64,000 nt of DNA from Bacteroidales bacterium. Its GTDB lineage: Bacteria; Bacteroidota; Bacteroidia; Bacteroidales; P3. The notes beneath the pieces were generated by a model. The model saw nothing but the letters and a program-made list of their open reading frames with translations, did no database searches and was not told the DNA's origin. A program made the translations under genes and the position numbers. The stretch is from contig JAFURZ010000004.1 of NCBI GenBank assembly GCA_017480785.1, forward strand, positions 1 to 64,000, read 5' to 3'. Positions 7,978-20,046 of this stretch are shown here, in pieces. The first letter of the stretch is position 1. Every line of letters begins with the position of its first letter.

Positions 7978-8341
7978 AGACAAGGAACGTTTGCAACATA
8001 TTGTCGAGGCCGCCGATATAGTCTTGGAACACAGCAAAGGTATGACCTTCGAGATGTTCACCAGCGACAAGCTGCGATACGGTGCAATCGTTTATTACAC
8101 CATGATAATCGGCGAGGCAGGCTATATGTTGAGCCGTGAGTTTGTAGAGAAATACAACGAGGTCCCATGGGGCGATATTGCTGGTATGCGGCATCACATC
8201 GTACATGGTTACTACAAGGTTGACAACCGTGTGTTGTGGAACATCATCAAAAACGATATTGCTCCCTTGCGAGAACAAGTCCAACACTATCTGGACACCA
8301 TAGACTGGTCCCAGTGGACATCGCAACAAACAATCAAATAA
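7961..8341 (+). CDS. hepT: HepT-like HEPN (DUF86) ribonuclease toxin
   Basis: 126 residues, all-helical. The HEPN active site Rx4-6H is R77-H78-H79-I80-V81-H82, followed by G-Y84. This gives the Rx4HxY form whose Tyr is AMPylated by MntA in characterised pairs. DUF86 members cleave RNA, including tRNA, as toxins. The start at 7961 lies inside mntA, the usual coupling of this pair. The HEPN N-terminus (REPGRDKERLQHIVEAAD) supports this start. Confidence 0.87.
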   Translation: MREPGRDKERLQHIVEAADIVLEHSKGMTFEMFTSDKLRYGAIVYYTMIIGEAGYMLSREFVEKYNEVPWGDIAGMRHHIVHGYYKVDNRVLWNIIKNDIAPLREQVQHYLDTIDWSQWTSQQTIK

Positions 8342-8616
8342 TATTGCGACATTTTATTGAACCAAACATGACATAAAACGGAGAAATATTAGAAATACAT
8401 AACTGAGCGAACGCTCTTGTTTCTCTCTATGGAAAGTCTGGAAAACACTCCGAAACTGAGAACAAGATGGCGGAAACGTTCACGCGTTGGCGTGAATCAC
8501 TTTCTTCCACTTATTTAGTTTCGAGGTATTCCAGACACCACCATAGAAAATAAGCGGCTATATTCAGAAAGTATTTACGCCTTTCTTTTTTATTAATCCA
8601 ATAAACAATCATTTTT
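8342..8616. other. AT-rich intergenic region
   Basis: Holds a short inverted repeat (TTCACGC-GTTG-GCGTGAA near 8480-8497) without a T-run. No TAnnTTTG promoter convinces me. The downstream gene must have its promoter in this interval. Confidence 0.4.
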
Positions 8617-9669
8617 ATGAAGACACTAACATGCGAGATGTGCGGAAGCACGAACATGGTGAAAGAGGACGGAATGTACATGTGCAAATCATGTGGCACC
8701 AAGTACTCTGTCGAGGAAGCCAGGAAAATGATGATGGATGACAATAACGCACCCATCAGCACGGTAAAGGTTGACACGTCTGACGAGCTGAAGAATCTGT
8801 ACGAGGTGGCCCGGCGTGCCAAGGACAGCGACAACAATGAAAATGCAGCCAAGTACTACGACATGATCTTGGTTAAAGATCCTCAGAGCTGGGAGGCCTA
8901 TTTCTATGTGGTCTATTTTAAGGCCATGTCGTGCAAGATTGCAGAGATATGGAGTGCCGCCAATAGTCTTGTCAATTGCGTGGATCCGGTACTGCAACTT
9001 GTCCGTGATCATGTGCTTGAAAAGAATCAACAGGGGCTTGTTATAGAAGAGCTTAAACTTCGGTTTGTGATAGCAGCAAAAATGCTGTCTGGTGCTGCAA
9101 AAAGTCACTATGATGGAATAGACGCACAGATTAAGGACCAATACACTCAGGAATACATCAATAATGCGGCGGAGGGTGCTCGGATATTGTATGTTTTTGG
9201 TGAAGGTATGGAAATTTACTTTGGTGAGAAATATGGTGATGCGGCATCTTATGTATGGAAGGAGGCCATTGTGATCCACAATCAGTATCTTCCCTATTTG
9301 GCTGACAAAGATGGAAACAAGAAAAAAATGACCGAGTATGCAGAGCGAATCCGCAAGTATGATAATACCTACCAGATGCCTCAGTTTAATGAGTCATCAG
9401 GGGCATGTTATGTGGCCACAGCAGTGTATGGCTCGTACGATTGTCCTCAGGTGTGGACTCTACGCAGGTACCGCGATTATACGCTTGCACAGACTTGGTA
9501 TGGAAGAGGCTTCGTGCATTTGTATTATGCAATAAGCCCCACGTTGGTCAGGTGTTTTGGCGAAACAGGATGGTTCAAGGCATTTTGGAAACGTATCCTT
9601 GACAGAATGGTTCATCGATTGAACGAAGAAGGTGTTTCTGACACTCGGTACCTAGACAGGAACTGGTAG
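8617..9669 (+). CDS. zinc-ribbon and CFI-box-CTERM protein
   Basis: 350 residues. The N-terminus is a treble-clef/TFIIB-type zinc ribbon with CxxC pairs C6/C9 and C23/C26. The middle (about 45-250) is helical and TPR-like (NENAAKYYDMILVKDPQSWEAYFY). The C-terminus CYVATAVYGSYDCPQVWTLR is the CFI-box-CTERM motif. No signal peptide or membrane anchor. Such proteins are widespread orphans in gut Bacteroidales and Firmicutes. The role is unknown, and the domain pattern suggests a protein-protein scaffold. Codon use is less GC-rich than its neighbours, which may indicate later acquisition together with the preceding toxin-antitoxin pair. Confidence 0.75.
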   Translation: MKTLTCEMCGSTNMVKEDGMYMCKSCGTKYSVEEARKMMMDDNNAPISTVKVDTSDELKNLYEVARRAKDSDNNENAAKYYDMILVKDPQSWEAYFYVVYFKAMSCKIAEIWSAANSLVNCVDPVLQLVRDHVLEKNQQGLVIEELKLRFVIAAKMLSGAAKSHYDGIDAQIKDQYTQEYINNAAEGARILYVFGEGMEIYFGEKYGDAASYVWKEAIVIHNQYLPYLADKDGNKKKMTEYAERIRKYDNTYQMPQFNESSGACYVATAVYGSYDCPQVWTLRRYRDYTLAQTWYGRGFVHLYYAISPTLVRCFGETGWFKAFWKRILDRMVHRLNEEGVSDTRYLDRNW

Positions 9670-9677
9670 ACAAATAA

Positions 9678-9703
9678 GAGGGCCACCTTAATGGGTGACC
9701 CTC
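9678..9703. terminator. bidirectional terminator between the CFI-box gene and ilvE
   Basis: Stem GAGGGCCACC (9678-9687) / GGTGACCCTC (9694-9703) with one internal mismatch and a six-base loop, between convergent genes. Confidence 0.7.
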
Positions 9704-9728
9704 CTGTGTTATTGTCCCAATGACGGTG

Positions 9729-10742
9729 TTAGTCCATGACAGTGTTCCAGTTGTGCTTGTCTTCGGCCTCGCCGAGCTGGATGGCGCGGAGGGCGTTGTA
9801 GAGCTTGGTGCTGACAGGGCCGGGTTCCTTGCCAAAGACGTAGCTGTGGCCGGTCTCGGGGTCGTCAAGGCGCTCGATGGGGCTGATGACGGCGGCGGTG
9901 CCGCAGGCGCCGGCTTCCTGGAAGTCGGCCAACTCCTCGATGGCGATGGGACGACGCTCCACCTTCATGCCCATATCCTCGGCAAGCTGCATGAGGCTCT
10001 TATTGGTGATGGAGGGCAAGATGGAAGTGCTCTTCGGAGTCACATAAGCACCGTCTTTGATGCCGAAGAAGTTGGCGGCGCCGGCTTCATCGACGTATTT
10101 CTTCTCCTTGGCGTCGAGGTAGAACTCGCAAGCGTATTCGCCACCGTGGCAGGCCTCGACGTGGGCACGGAGGGAAGCAGCATAGTTGCCGCCGACCTTG
10201 TAGACACCCGTGCCGAGAGGGGCACTGCGGTCGTACTTGCGGGTGATGACGTAGGGATTGGCCTTGAAGCCGCCCTTGAAGTAGGGTCCCACGGGGGTGA
10301 CGAAGATGAGGAAGAGGTACTCGTCGGCGGGTTTCACACCCACGGTGATACCAGTACCGATGAGCAGCGGACGCAGGTAGAGGCTGGCGCCGGTGCCATA
10401 GGGCGGGATGAACTTCTCGTTCAGCTTGATGACGCGCTTGCACATCTCGACGAACTTCTCGGTGGGCAGCTCGGGCATCATAATGCCGCGGCAGGTGCTC
10501 TGCAGACGCTCGGCGTTGGCTTCGGGGCGGAAGATACGAATCTTACCGTCTTTGCAGCGGTAGGCTTTCAGGCCCTCGAAGGCTTCCTGGCCATAGTGCA
10601 GGCTGGAGGCAGCCATGTGCATCTCGATATGCTCCGAGGAAGAGACCTCGATTTCGCCCCACTGGCCGTTGCGGAACCAGCAGCGCACGTTGTAATCCGT
10701 TTTTACGTAACCAAACGGAAGGTTTTGCCAATCTATGTTCAT
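9729..10742 (-). CDS. ilvE: branched-chain-amino-acid aminotransferase
   Basis: 337 residues, a fold-type IV PLP enzyme that transfers amino groups between glutamate and the 2-oxo acids of Leu, Ile and Val. Recognisable are SSLHYGQEAFEGLKAY near the N-terminus, the PLP-lysine region (GVYKVGGNYAASLRA), the DEAGAANFFG stretch and the LPSITNKSLM motif. The length fits the long IlvE subfamily of Bacteroidota. Monocistronic, with its own promoter. Confidence 0.95.
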   Translation of the reverse strand: MNIDWQNLPFGYVKTDYNVRCWFRNGQWGEIEVSSSEHIEMHMAASSLHYGQEAFEGLKAYRCKDGKIRIFRPEANAERLQSTCRGIMMPELPTEKFVEMCKRVIKLNEKFIPPYGTGASLYLRPLLIGTGITVGVKPADEYLFLIFVTPVGPYFKGGFKANPYVITRKYDRSAPLGTGVYKVGGNYAASLRAHVEACHGGEYACEFYLDAKEKKYVDEAGAANFFGIKDGAYVTPKSTSILPSITNKSLMQLAEDMGMKVERRPIAIEELADFQEAGACGTAAVISPIERLDDPETGHSYVFGKEPGPVSTKLYNALRAIQLGEAEDKHNWNTVMD

Positions 10743-10788
10743 GTGTATCAGTTTTTTGTTATATAATGTTCACTTACTTGAAACAAGG

Positions 10789-10796
10789 CAAAGATA
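10789..10796 (-). promoter_or_regulatory. -7 element (TATCTTTG) of ilvE
   Basis: Exact TAnnTTTG match on the minus strand, 46 bases before the ilvE ATG. Confidence 0.55.
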
Positions 10797-10825
10797 CAAA
10801 ATAAATCTCATATATTGGAAAAAAA

Positions 10826-10857
10826 TTTGGCCATATCGGAAAAAAGTAGTAATTTTG
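10826..10857 (+). promoter_or_regulatory. tRNA promoter, -33 TTTG and -7 TAATTTTG
   Basis: TTTG (10826-10829), a 20-bp spacer beginning GCCATATCGG, and TAATTTTG (10850-10857). The tRNA begins 34 bases later. The promoter is nearly identical to that of the distant tRNA-Met at 63886-63917 (28 of 32 positions). Confidence 0.8.
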
Positions 10858-10891
10858 CCGCCGATTTAGAGAGAGAAGAAATGTGGCTAAT

Positions 10892-10965
10892 GGCCCCTTA
10901 GCTCAGTTGGTTAGAGCAGCTGACTCATAATCAGCGGGTCCTTGGTTCGAACCCGAGAGGGGCCA
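10892..10965 (+). tRNA. tRNA with CAU anticodon, probably tRNA-Ile2
   Basis: 74 nt with full cloverleaf: acceptor GGCCCCT/AGGGGCC, D arm GCTC...GAGC, anticodon stem GCTGA/TCAGC with loop CTCATAA, T arm CTTGG-TTCGAAC-CCGAG, discriminator A, CCA not encoded. The acceptor stem equals that of E. coli tRNA-Ile2, whose CAU is converted to lysidine-AU by TilS. An elongator tRNA-Met cannot be excluded, but the second CAU tRNA in this window fits Met better. Confidence 0.9.
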
Positions 10966-10970
10966 CAAAG

Positions 10971-11038
10971 GAAATTGAAAATTGAAAATTGAAAATTAAG
11001 CGTCTTGATTTCAACTTTCAATTTTCAATTTTCAATTT
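10971..11038. repeat. heptad inverted repeat (ATTGAAA)n upstream of ruvX
   Basis: Tandem ATTGAAA units (10974-10996) face inverted TTTCAAT units (11013-11036) across a short spacer. The hairpin occupies the whole interval from the tRNA to ruvX. Confidence 0.85.
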
Positions 11039-11045
11039 AATGACT

Positions 11046-11471
11046 ATGGGACGCATCATGGCCATAGACTACGGACGGGTGCGCTCGGGACTGGCAGTGA
11101 CCGACCCCGTGCGTATTATTGCCACTGCCCTCACGACGGTGGAGACCCCCACCCTATTCTCCTATTTAAAAGACTATTGCGCGCGCGAGGAGGTGGATAT
11201 CTTCGTCGTGGGCGAGGCGAAGCACATGGATAACACCCCGTCGGAGTCGGCGGCCCTGATTGAGCCCTTCGTGGCGCAACTACGGCAGCTGTTCCCCGAC
11301 AAAGAAATTGCCCGCATCGACGAGCGCTTCACGTCGAAACTGGCCTTCCAGAGCATGATTGACAGCGGCCTGAAGAAGAAAGACCGCCGCGACAAAGGCA
11401 CCATCGACCGAGTGGCCGCCACCATCATGCTGCAAGATTATATGAACACCTTAAACAACAGAGCAATATGA
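11046..11471 (+). CDS. ruvX: RuvX/YqgF family pre-16S rRNA nuclease
   Basis: 141 residues with an RNase H-like fold. The N-terminal MGRIMAIDYGRVRSGLAV carries the first catalytic Asp. The later ARIDERFTSKLA and DRVAATIMLQDYM stretches carry the other acidic ligands. The family (Holliday-junction-resolvase-like) processes the 5' end of pre-16S rRNA. I chose ATG 11046 because RuvX usually has one or two residues before RI, and ATG 11040 (two residues earlier) is also possible. The first gene after the hairpin, it overlaps def by ATGA. Confidence 0.9.
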   Translation: MGRIMAIDYGRVRSGLAVTDPVRIIATALTTVETPTLFSYLKDYCAREEVDIFVVGEAKHMDNTPSESAALIEPFVAQLRQLFPDKEIARIDERFTSKLAFQSMIDSGLKKKDRRDKGTIDRVAATIMLQDYMNTLNNRAI

Positions 11472-12031
11472 TACTACCCATCGTGGGCTACGGACACCCC
11501 ACGCTACGCAAGGTTTCACAACCGATAGACCAGAGCTACCCCAACCTCAAGGAATTGGTGGCCAACATGTACGAGACGATGTACAATGCCGACGGCGTAG
11601 GCCTGGCGGCGCCGCAGGTCGACCTGCCCATCCGCGTCGTGGTCATCGGCTTCCGCCCCTACGACGAGAAGACCGACACCTTCGGCCCCGTCACCGAGCA
11701 GCACACCCTCATCAACCCCGAGATACTGGCCTTCGGCGACCAAAAAGACTACTACAACGAGGGCTGCCTCTCGGTGCCCGACATCCACGAGGACGTGCTG
11801 CGTCCCACCACAGTGCGCGTGCACTACTGGGACGAGGACTGGCACGAGCACACCGACGACGCCACGGGCCTCTACGCCCGCGTCGTCCAGCATGAGGTGG
11901 ACCACCTCGACGGCAAAGTCTTCACCGACCGCCTCTCGTCGCTCCGCAAGACCCTCCTGCGCAAGAAACTCGGCGCCATCGCCGACGGCAAGGTGCAGAC
12001 CAAGTACAAGATGAAGAGGGTCAAGAGATAG
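11468..12031 (+). CDS. def: peptide deformylase
   Basis: 187 residues. Removes the formyl group from N-terminal fMet. All three metal-site motifs are present: GVGLAAPQ, EGCLS (Cys ligand) and QHEVDHLDG (HExxH-type). The start overlaps the ruvX stop (ATGA). The ruvX-def pairing is common in Bacteroidales. Confidence 0.96.
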   Translation: MILPIVGYGHPTLRKVSQPIDQSYPNLKELVANMYETMYNADGVGLAAPQVDLPIRVVVIGFRPYDEKTDTFGPVTEQHTLINPEILAFGDQKDYYNEGCLSVPDIHEDVLRPTTVRVHYWDEDWHEHTDDATGLYARVVQHEVDHLDGKVFTDRLSSLRKTLLRKKLGAIADGKVQTKYKMKRVKR

Positions 12032-12033
12032 GG

Positions 12034-12048
12034 AGTAGAGGAGTAAAG
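12034..12048 (+). repeat. intergenic 15-mer AGTAGAGGAGTAAAG, copy 1
   Basis: Sits directly after def and before the lipoprotein gene. The same 15-mer recurs at 53894-53908, also between two co-directional genes. Confidence 0.6.
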
Positions 12049-12085
12049 GAGAACAGTACAGAAGGACGATACATAACGATACATT

Positions 12086-12592
12086 ATGAAGAAGACACTT
12101 ATAGTATTGGCTGGAGTGCTGCTGCTGGCCGGCTGCGCCCCCAACCGCGAGAAACAACTGAAAGCCATCGAAGAGCACGAGCAGGCCCTCTCGTCGCTCG
12201 ACATCATTTCCGACGACGGCGACCTCGACGCCATGCTGTCCCTCTACCGCACCTTCGCGGCCGACTTCCCCGACGACAGCCTGGCCCCCGTCTACCTGCA
12301 GCGGGCCGCCGACGTGAGCATCTCTGTCGGCCGCCAGGAGCAAGCCGTCGCACTGCTCGACTCCGTCATCGACCTCTACCCCGGCTTCGAGGACCTCGGC
12401 GGATGCTGGTTCCTGAAAGGCTACGCCTACGAGACCGCCGGCCAGTATGACCAAGCCCGCGAAGCCTACACCTACTTCGTGGAGAACTACCCCGACCACA
12501 GCCTTGCCAACGACACCCGCAAGACCCTCCCCTACCTCGGCATGAGCCCCGAAGAGATGCTGGAAGCCATACTCCGCGAGAACGAGCAATAG
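12086..12592 (+). CDS. TPR-containing lipoprotein
   Basis: 168 residues. A lipoprotein signal (MKKTLIVLAGVLLLAGC, lipobox LLAGC) is followed by helices that form at least two TPR-like repeats (around GRQEQAVALLDSVIDLYPG and GQYDQAREAYTYFVENYPD). It is expected in the periplasm, anchored to a membrane. The function is unknown. In the same run as def and the PPDK-like gene, with short gaps. Confidence 0.85.
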   Translation: MKKTLIVLAGVLLLAGCAPNREKQLKAIEEHEQALSSLDIISDDGDLDAMLSLYRTFAADFPDDSLAPVYLQRAADVSISVGRQEQAVALLDSVIDLYPGFEDLGGCWFLKGYAYETAGQYDQAREAYTYFVENYPDHSLANDTRKTLPYLGMSPEEMLEAILRENEQ

Positions 12593-12611
12593 TCCTCCAC
12601 TCCGTACCGCA

Positions 12612-15263
12612 ATGAAAGTCACCGCCCTGCGCATCCGCGCCAGCTACCCCAACTTCTACATGGTCCACCTCTACGCCCGCAAGGGACGCGAGATATTCAA
12701 CCATGACAGCGAAGACCCGTTGAACCAGCTCGAGGGCAACAAGCCCGGCACCGTCATCTACCGCCTCGAGGGCGACGGCCCGACAATGACGCGCGAGTTC
12801 CCGCCGCGGTGGTACGACATGTACTATCTGCTCAAGCAGAACGACGAGGACCGCATCCACTACCTCGAGCTGCTGCTGGCCGAGAAAGAGCAAGGCGCCC
12901 CCAGCGAGGAGCTGGAACACATCCGCGAAGACTTCCGCCAGACCTGCTGCCTCTATGCCGACGGCAACCCCTTGGAGGAGAACGACTGCCTCATCACCAC
13001 CCTCTCGCGGAACGACTTCACCGACGAGGAAATCAGCTACAAGGGCCGCATGCTCATGGACCTCACCCGCAACTGCTACCCCGTGCCCGACTTCTGCATC
13101 CTCACCTCCAAGTCGTTCAACCAGCCCGAGCGGTTGCCCGAGTTGCTCGAAACCGCCATCCACAACCTGGAGACGATGACCAACAACCACCTCGGCGCCC
13201 CCCGCAACCCTCTCGTCTTCGCCATCCGCTGCGCCATGCCGCAGTACATCCCCGGCCTCATGCCCACGCTCCTCAACGTCGGCGTGACCCGCACCGCCCA
13301 CAAGGCACTCTGCGCCATGTACGACATACACATGGCCAACCGGGTCTACCTCAGCACCCTCCGCTCCATCGCCGAGATGCTCTCCATCGAGCACCGCTAT
13401 ACCGGCAGCGACGTCCGCCTCGAGCCCTCCGAGCAGCAGGCACGCATCGCCGAACTCGAAGGCGCCATCTCAGCCATCGACCCCCGCCTGCTCACCGACT
13501 CCCACTACCAGGCCCTGCGGCTCGTGCAGCACGTGCGCCAATTCTACCTCGACAACTCCGACCTCATCCTCACCTTCATGCAGGGCAAACAGGCCTTCCC
13601 GAGCCTCATCCTGCAGCGCATGGTCTGGACCATCGGCAACAACGAAAGCTACCCCGGCGTGCTCTACAGCCGCCACTCGCGCACCGGCGCGGGCAAACAG
13701 GTCGAGAGCTACCGCAACATCTTCGGCGAGGAGATAATGACCGGCGACGTCACCACCGACGACCGCGCCTACCACGACCGTGCCGAGATACGCAGCCAGT
13801 TCCCCGCCGTCTACCACTTCGACCCGCTCCTCAAGAAGCTCGAAGCCCGCTACAGCACCCCAGTCACCATCGAATTCGCCGTCGAAAGCCGTCCCCACCA
13901 GCTCAGCCTCTTCTCGGTCCTGCAGCTCAACGCCTCCGAGATGACCGGCCGCGCCGCCCTCGTCTCGTCCATCGACCTGCGCAACGAAGGCATCATCGAC
14001 GACGCACAGGTCACCGACCTCATCAAACCCTACCACCTGCGGCAAATCGTCTCCGCCTCCATCGACGACCGTTCCCTCTCCAAGCTCCGTTTCTTCGGCC
14101 ACGGCCTCTCGGTCCTGCCCCGCACCGCCATCTCCGCACGCCTCTGCCTCTCGGTGGCCAAAGCGCGCGAGTGGAAAGCCAAGGGGCAGAACGTATGCCT
14201 CTGCCAGGAACACTTCGTGCCCGAGGACACCATCACCCTCAACGAGGTCGACGCCATCCTCTCCATGATGCCCGCCGCCATCCACGTCGTCACCGCCTGC
14301 CGCGGCTACGGCATCCCGGCCTTCATGGACCTCCACTCCTTCGGCATCCACATCGACAGCACCTCCATCGTCAACGCCGACGGGCTGGTCATCAACGAAG
14401 GCGACCTGCTCACCGTCAGCTCGCGCCGCCAGAGCATCTTCCTCGGCCAGGCCGACTTCCGGCCCGCCCGCTTCACCAAATACCTCCAGGGCGCACCCGT
14501 CGAGCTCTCCGATGCCGAGCAGCAGTTCTTCGCCGAGATGAAGCAGGCCTACCTCCAATACCAGGACATCGTCAACAGCCAGCAGGCCCTCTACATCACC
14601 GACCTCGGCAAGCTGGCCCGCCTCGTGCGGCTCGACCTGCAGGACAAACCCAAGAAGGCCGCCTCTATCGTCAACAGCTGGTACGAGTCGCGCCCCGACG
14701 ACTACGTCGACGGGGTGCTCCGCAGCCGCATGGGCGACCACAACGACCAGAGCCGGCTCTTCAACCTGCTCGACACAAGCCACAAAATCAACTTCTTCCA
14801 GCGCATCAGCGCCCTCTGCCTCCACCAGCACCTCTCGGGCCTCACCGCCGGCAGCTTCATGATAGGCCGCTTCGTGGCCCACCCCCTACCCGTCCACATG
14901 TGGGACAGCCTCTCCGACACCATCGTCGCCTTCCTCCTCAACGAATACGTCCTCTACGAGAAATACCAGCAAGTGCTCCAGGAAGTGGGCGAGATAAAGC
15001 TGGCACGCGCCCACTCGCGCATCGAGACCGAAGGCATCGACAACATGGTGCTGCGCAACTTCGACCTCACCAACTTCATACCCCTCCTCCACTCCAACCA
15101 CCAGTGGCACCTCGTGGCCGACGCCCTCGAACACATCGACCACCAGGACAACACCCATCTCCTCATCGAGATGCTCGGCCGCCCGCTCGAAGAACTCTTC
15201 GACCTCACCTCGCCCTGGAAGCGGGCCCAGGTCGAGGACGTCCTCCGACAGGCAGGCAATTAA
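12612..15263 (+). CDS. divergent PPDK-like (PEP/pyruvate-binding) protein
   Basis: 883 residues. The order of motifs follows pyruvate phosphate dikinase: a CYPVPDFCILTSKSF stretch (about 155, PPDK: GLPVPPGF), IPGLMPTLLNVGV (about 213, PPDK: MPGMMDTVLNLGL), YSRHSRTG (about 355), the linker NEGIIDDAQV (about 460) and a swivel region AIHVVTACRGYGIPAF in which H558 aligns with the phosphohistidine of PPDK (TSHAAVVARG). After about residue 640 the PEP/pyruvate TIM barrel is missing. No GLxRTEHMF-type motif is seen, and an unrelated helical tail of about 240 residues follows. It probably retains nucleotide-dependent phosphotransfer to His, or a regulatory role. The dikinase reaction itself is unlikely. 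Confidence 0.7.
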   Translation: MKVTALRIRASYPNFYMVHLYARKGREIFNHDSEDPLNQLEGNKPGTVIYRLEGDGPTMTREFPPRWYDMYYLLKQNDEDRIHYLELLLAEKEQGAPSEELEHIREDFRQTCCLYADGNPLEENDCLITTLSRNDFTDEEISYKGRMLMDLTRNCYPVPDFCILTSKSFNQPERLPELLETAIHNLETMTNNHLGAPRNPLVFAIRCAMPQYIPGLMPTLLNVGVTRTAHKALCAMYDIHMANRVYLSTLRSIAEMLSIEHRYTGSDVRLEPSEQQARIAELEGAISAIDPRLLTDSHYQALRLVQHVRQFYLDNSDLILTFMQGKQAFPSLILQRMVWTIGNNESYPGVLYSRHSRTGAGKQVESYRNIFGEEIMTGDVTTDDRAYHDRAEIRSQFPAVYHFDPLLKKLEARYSTPVTIEFAVESRPHQLSLFSVLQLNASEMTGRAALVSSIDLRNEGIIDDAQVTDLIKPYHLRQIVSASIDDRSLSKLRFFGHGLSVLPRTAISARLCLSVAKAREWKAKGQNVCLCQEHFVPEDTITLNEVDAILSMMPAAIHVVTACRGYGIPAFMDLHSFGIHIDSTSIVNADGLVINEGDLLTVSSRRQSIFLGQADFRPARFTKYLQGAPVELSDAEQQFFAEMKQAYLQYQDIVNSQQALYITDLGKLARLVRLDLQDKPKKAASIVNSWYESRPDDYVDGVLRSRMGDHNDQSRLFNLLDTSHKINFFQRISALCLHQHLSGLTAGSFMIGRFVAHPLPVHMWDSLSDTIVAFLLNEYVLYEKYQQVLQEVGEIKLARAHSRIETEGIDNMVLRNFDLTNFIPLLHSNHQWHLVADALEHIDHQDNTHLLIEMLGRPLEELFDLTSPWKRAQVEDVLRQAGN

Positions 15264-15272
15264 CCCCCTACA

Positions 15273-15383
15273 TCCTCCGCCATTTTAACGGTAGTATTAC
15301 GGTAGTATTACGGTAGTATTACGCTTTAAAAGCGTAATACTACCGTAATACTACCGTAATACTACCGTTAAAATGGCGGAGGA
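15273..15383. repeat. 55-bp perfect inverted repeat with three ACGGTAGTATT units per arm
   Basis: Arms 15273-15327 and 15329-15383 are exact reverse complements around a single central A. Each arm holds three tandem 11-mers ACGGTAGTATT, ends outward in TCCTCCGCCATTTTA and inward in CGCTTT. It lies between convergent genes and may also act as a terminator. A second copy is at 30429-30524. Confidence 0.95.
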
Positions 15384-15386
15384 AAC

Positions 15387-19427
<4,041 letters not shown>

Positions 19428-19455
19428 ATTATATTACTCTTATTGTTGTCAATAC

Positions 19456-20046
19456 TCAATAGTCTATCTGGGGGAAGAGCTTGCGCAATTCCACCAGCTT
19501 CGGGTTGACCTGCAGCATGGCCTTGTATTTGTCCTGCGGCGAATAGGCCACCTCGTCTTTTTCAATATAAAGGGGGTTCACCTTGCAGTCGAGCAAGGGC
19601 ATGCCGCTCTTCTTGCGCAGCGATTCCATCACGTCGATGCGGTGGGGCTTGAAGTCGTCGAAGAAGTAGGTCGATTGGGCGTCGATTTCAATCCGTCCAT
19701 GCTCTCCCACCCGTGGTTTGCCTTTCTCCATCAGGTTTTGGAGCTGTAGCTCGTCGGCCGTCTGCTGCCAGTACAGGTTCAGTTCCTCCTGCGTCAGCGG
19801 CTTGACTTCGGCCTGCAGTGCCGGCGCTTCCACCTTGACCTGTGGCAGGTGGGCAATGCTGATGCTGCCGGCGAGACCGGGGAGCGCGGTGGGCTTCGCC
19901 TCCGCCCCTTCTCCTGTCTGAAGAGGTGCGGTAGGTGATGGAGCGGATGGCTCCGCTCGCTCCATACTGTCGCGTTCGGCTCTCTCCGCTTTCTGCTCTC
20001 CGTTTTCAACGGTATCCGTGCCTGCCCTTTCGGGACTTCTTGCTAT
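19456..20046 (-). CDS. DnaX tau-specific C-terminal region, after an in-frame TAG
   Basis: After the TAG at 20047-20049 the same frame stays open for 196 codons. It starts IARSPERAGTD, runs through a Pro/Glu/Ala-rich linker and ends in a helical domain (LTQEELNLYWQQTADEL...LRKLFPQIDY) typical of the C-terminus of Bacteroidota DnaX (tau). The first internal Met is at 19965, within the linker. Without readthrough or an internal start this part would not be made. I treat it as part of dnaX. It could be a separate short protein from ATG 19965, a readthrough product, or a dead remnant. Confidence 0.7.
   Translation of the reverse strand: MARSPERAGTDTVENGEQKAERAERDSMERAEPSAPSPTAPLQTGEGAEAKPTALPGLAGSISIAHLPQVKVEAPALQAEVKPLTQEELNLYWQQTADELQLQNLMEKGKPRVGEHGRIEIDAQSTYFFDDFKPHRIDVMESLRKKSGMPLLDCKVNPLYIEKDEVAYSPQDKYKAMLQVNPKLVELRKLFPQIDY

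Noticed and set aside
10971-11038. Tandem repeats as CRISPR arrays
   Set aside because: Units are 7 or 11 bp without unique spacers of CRISPR length, arms are inverted, and no cas gene is in the window.
12809-15316. 835-codon plus-strand frame overlapping the PPDK-like gene
   Set aside because: Arg/Pro/His-rich composition typical of an out-of-frame reading of a GC-rich gene. No homology, and the other frame has clear motifs.
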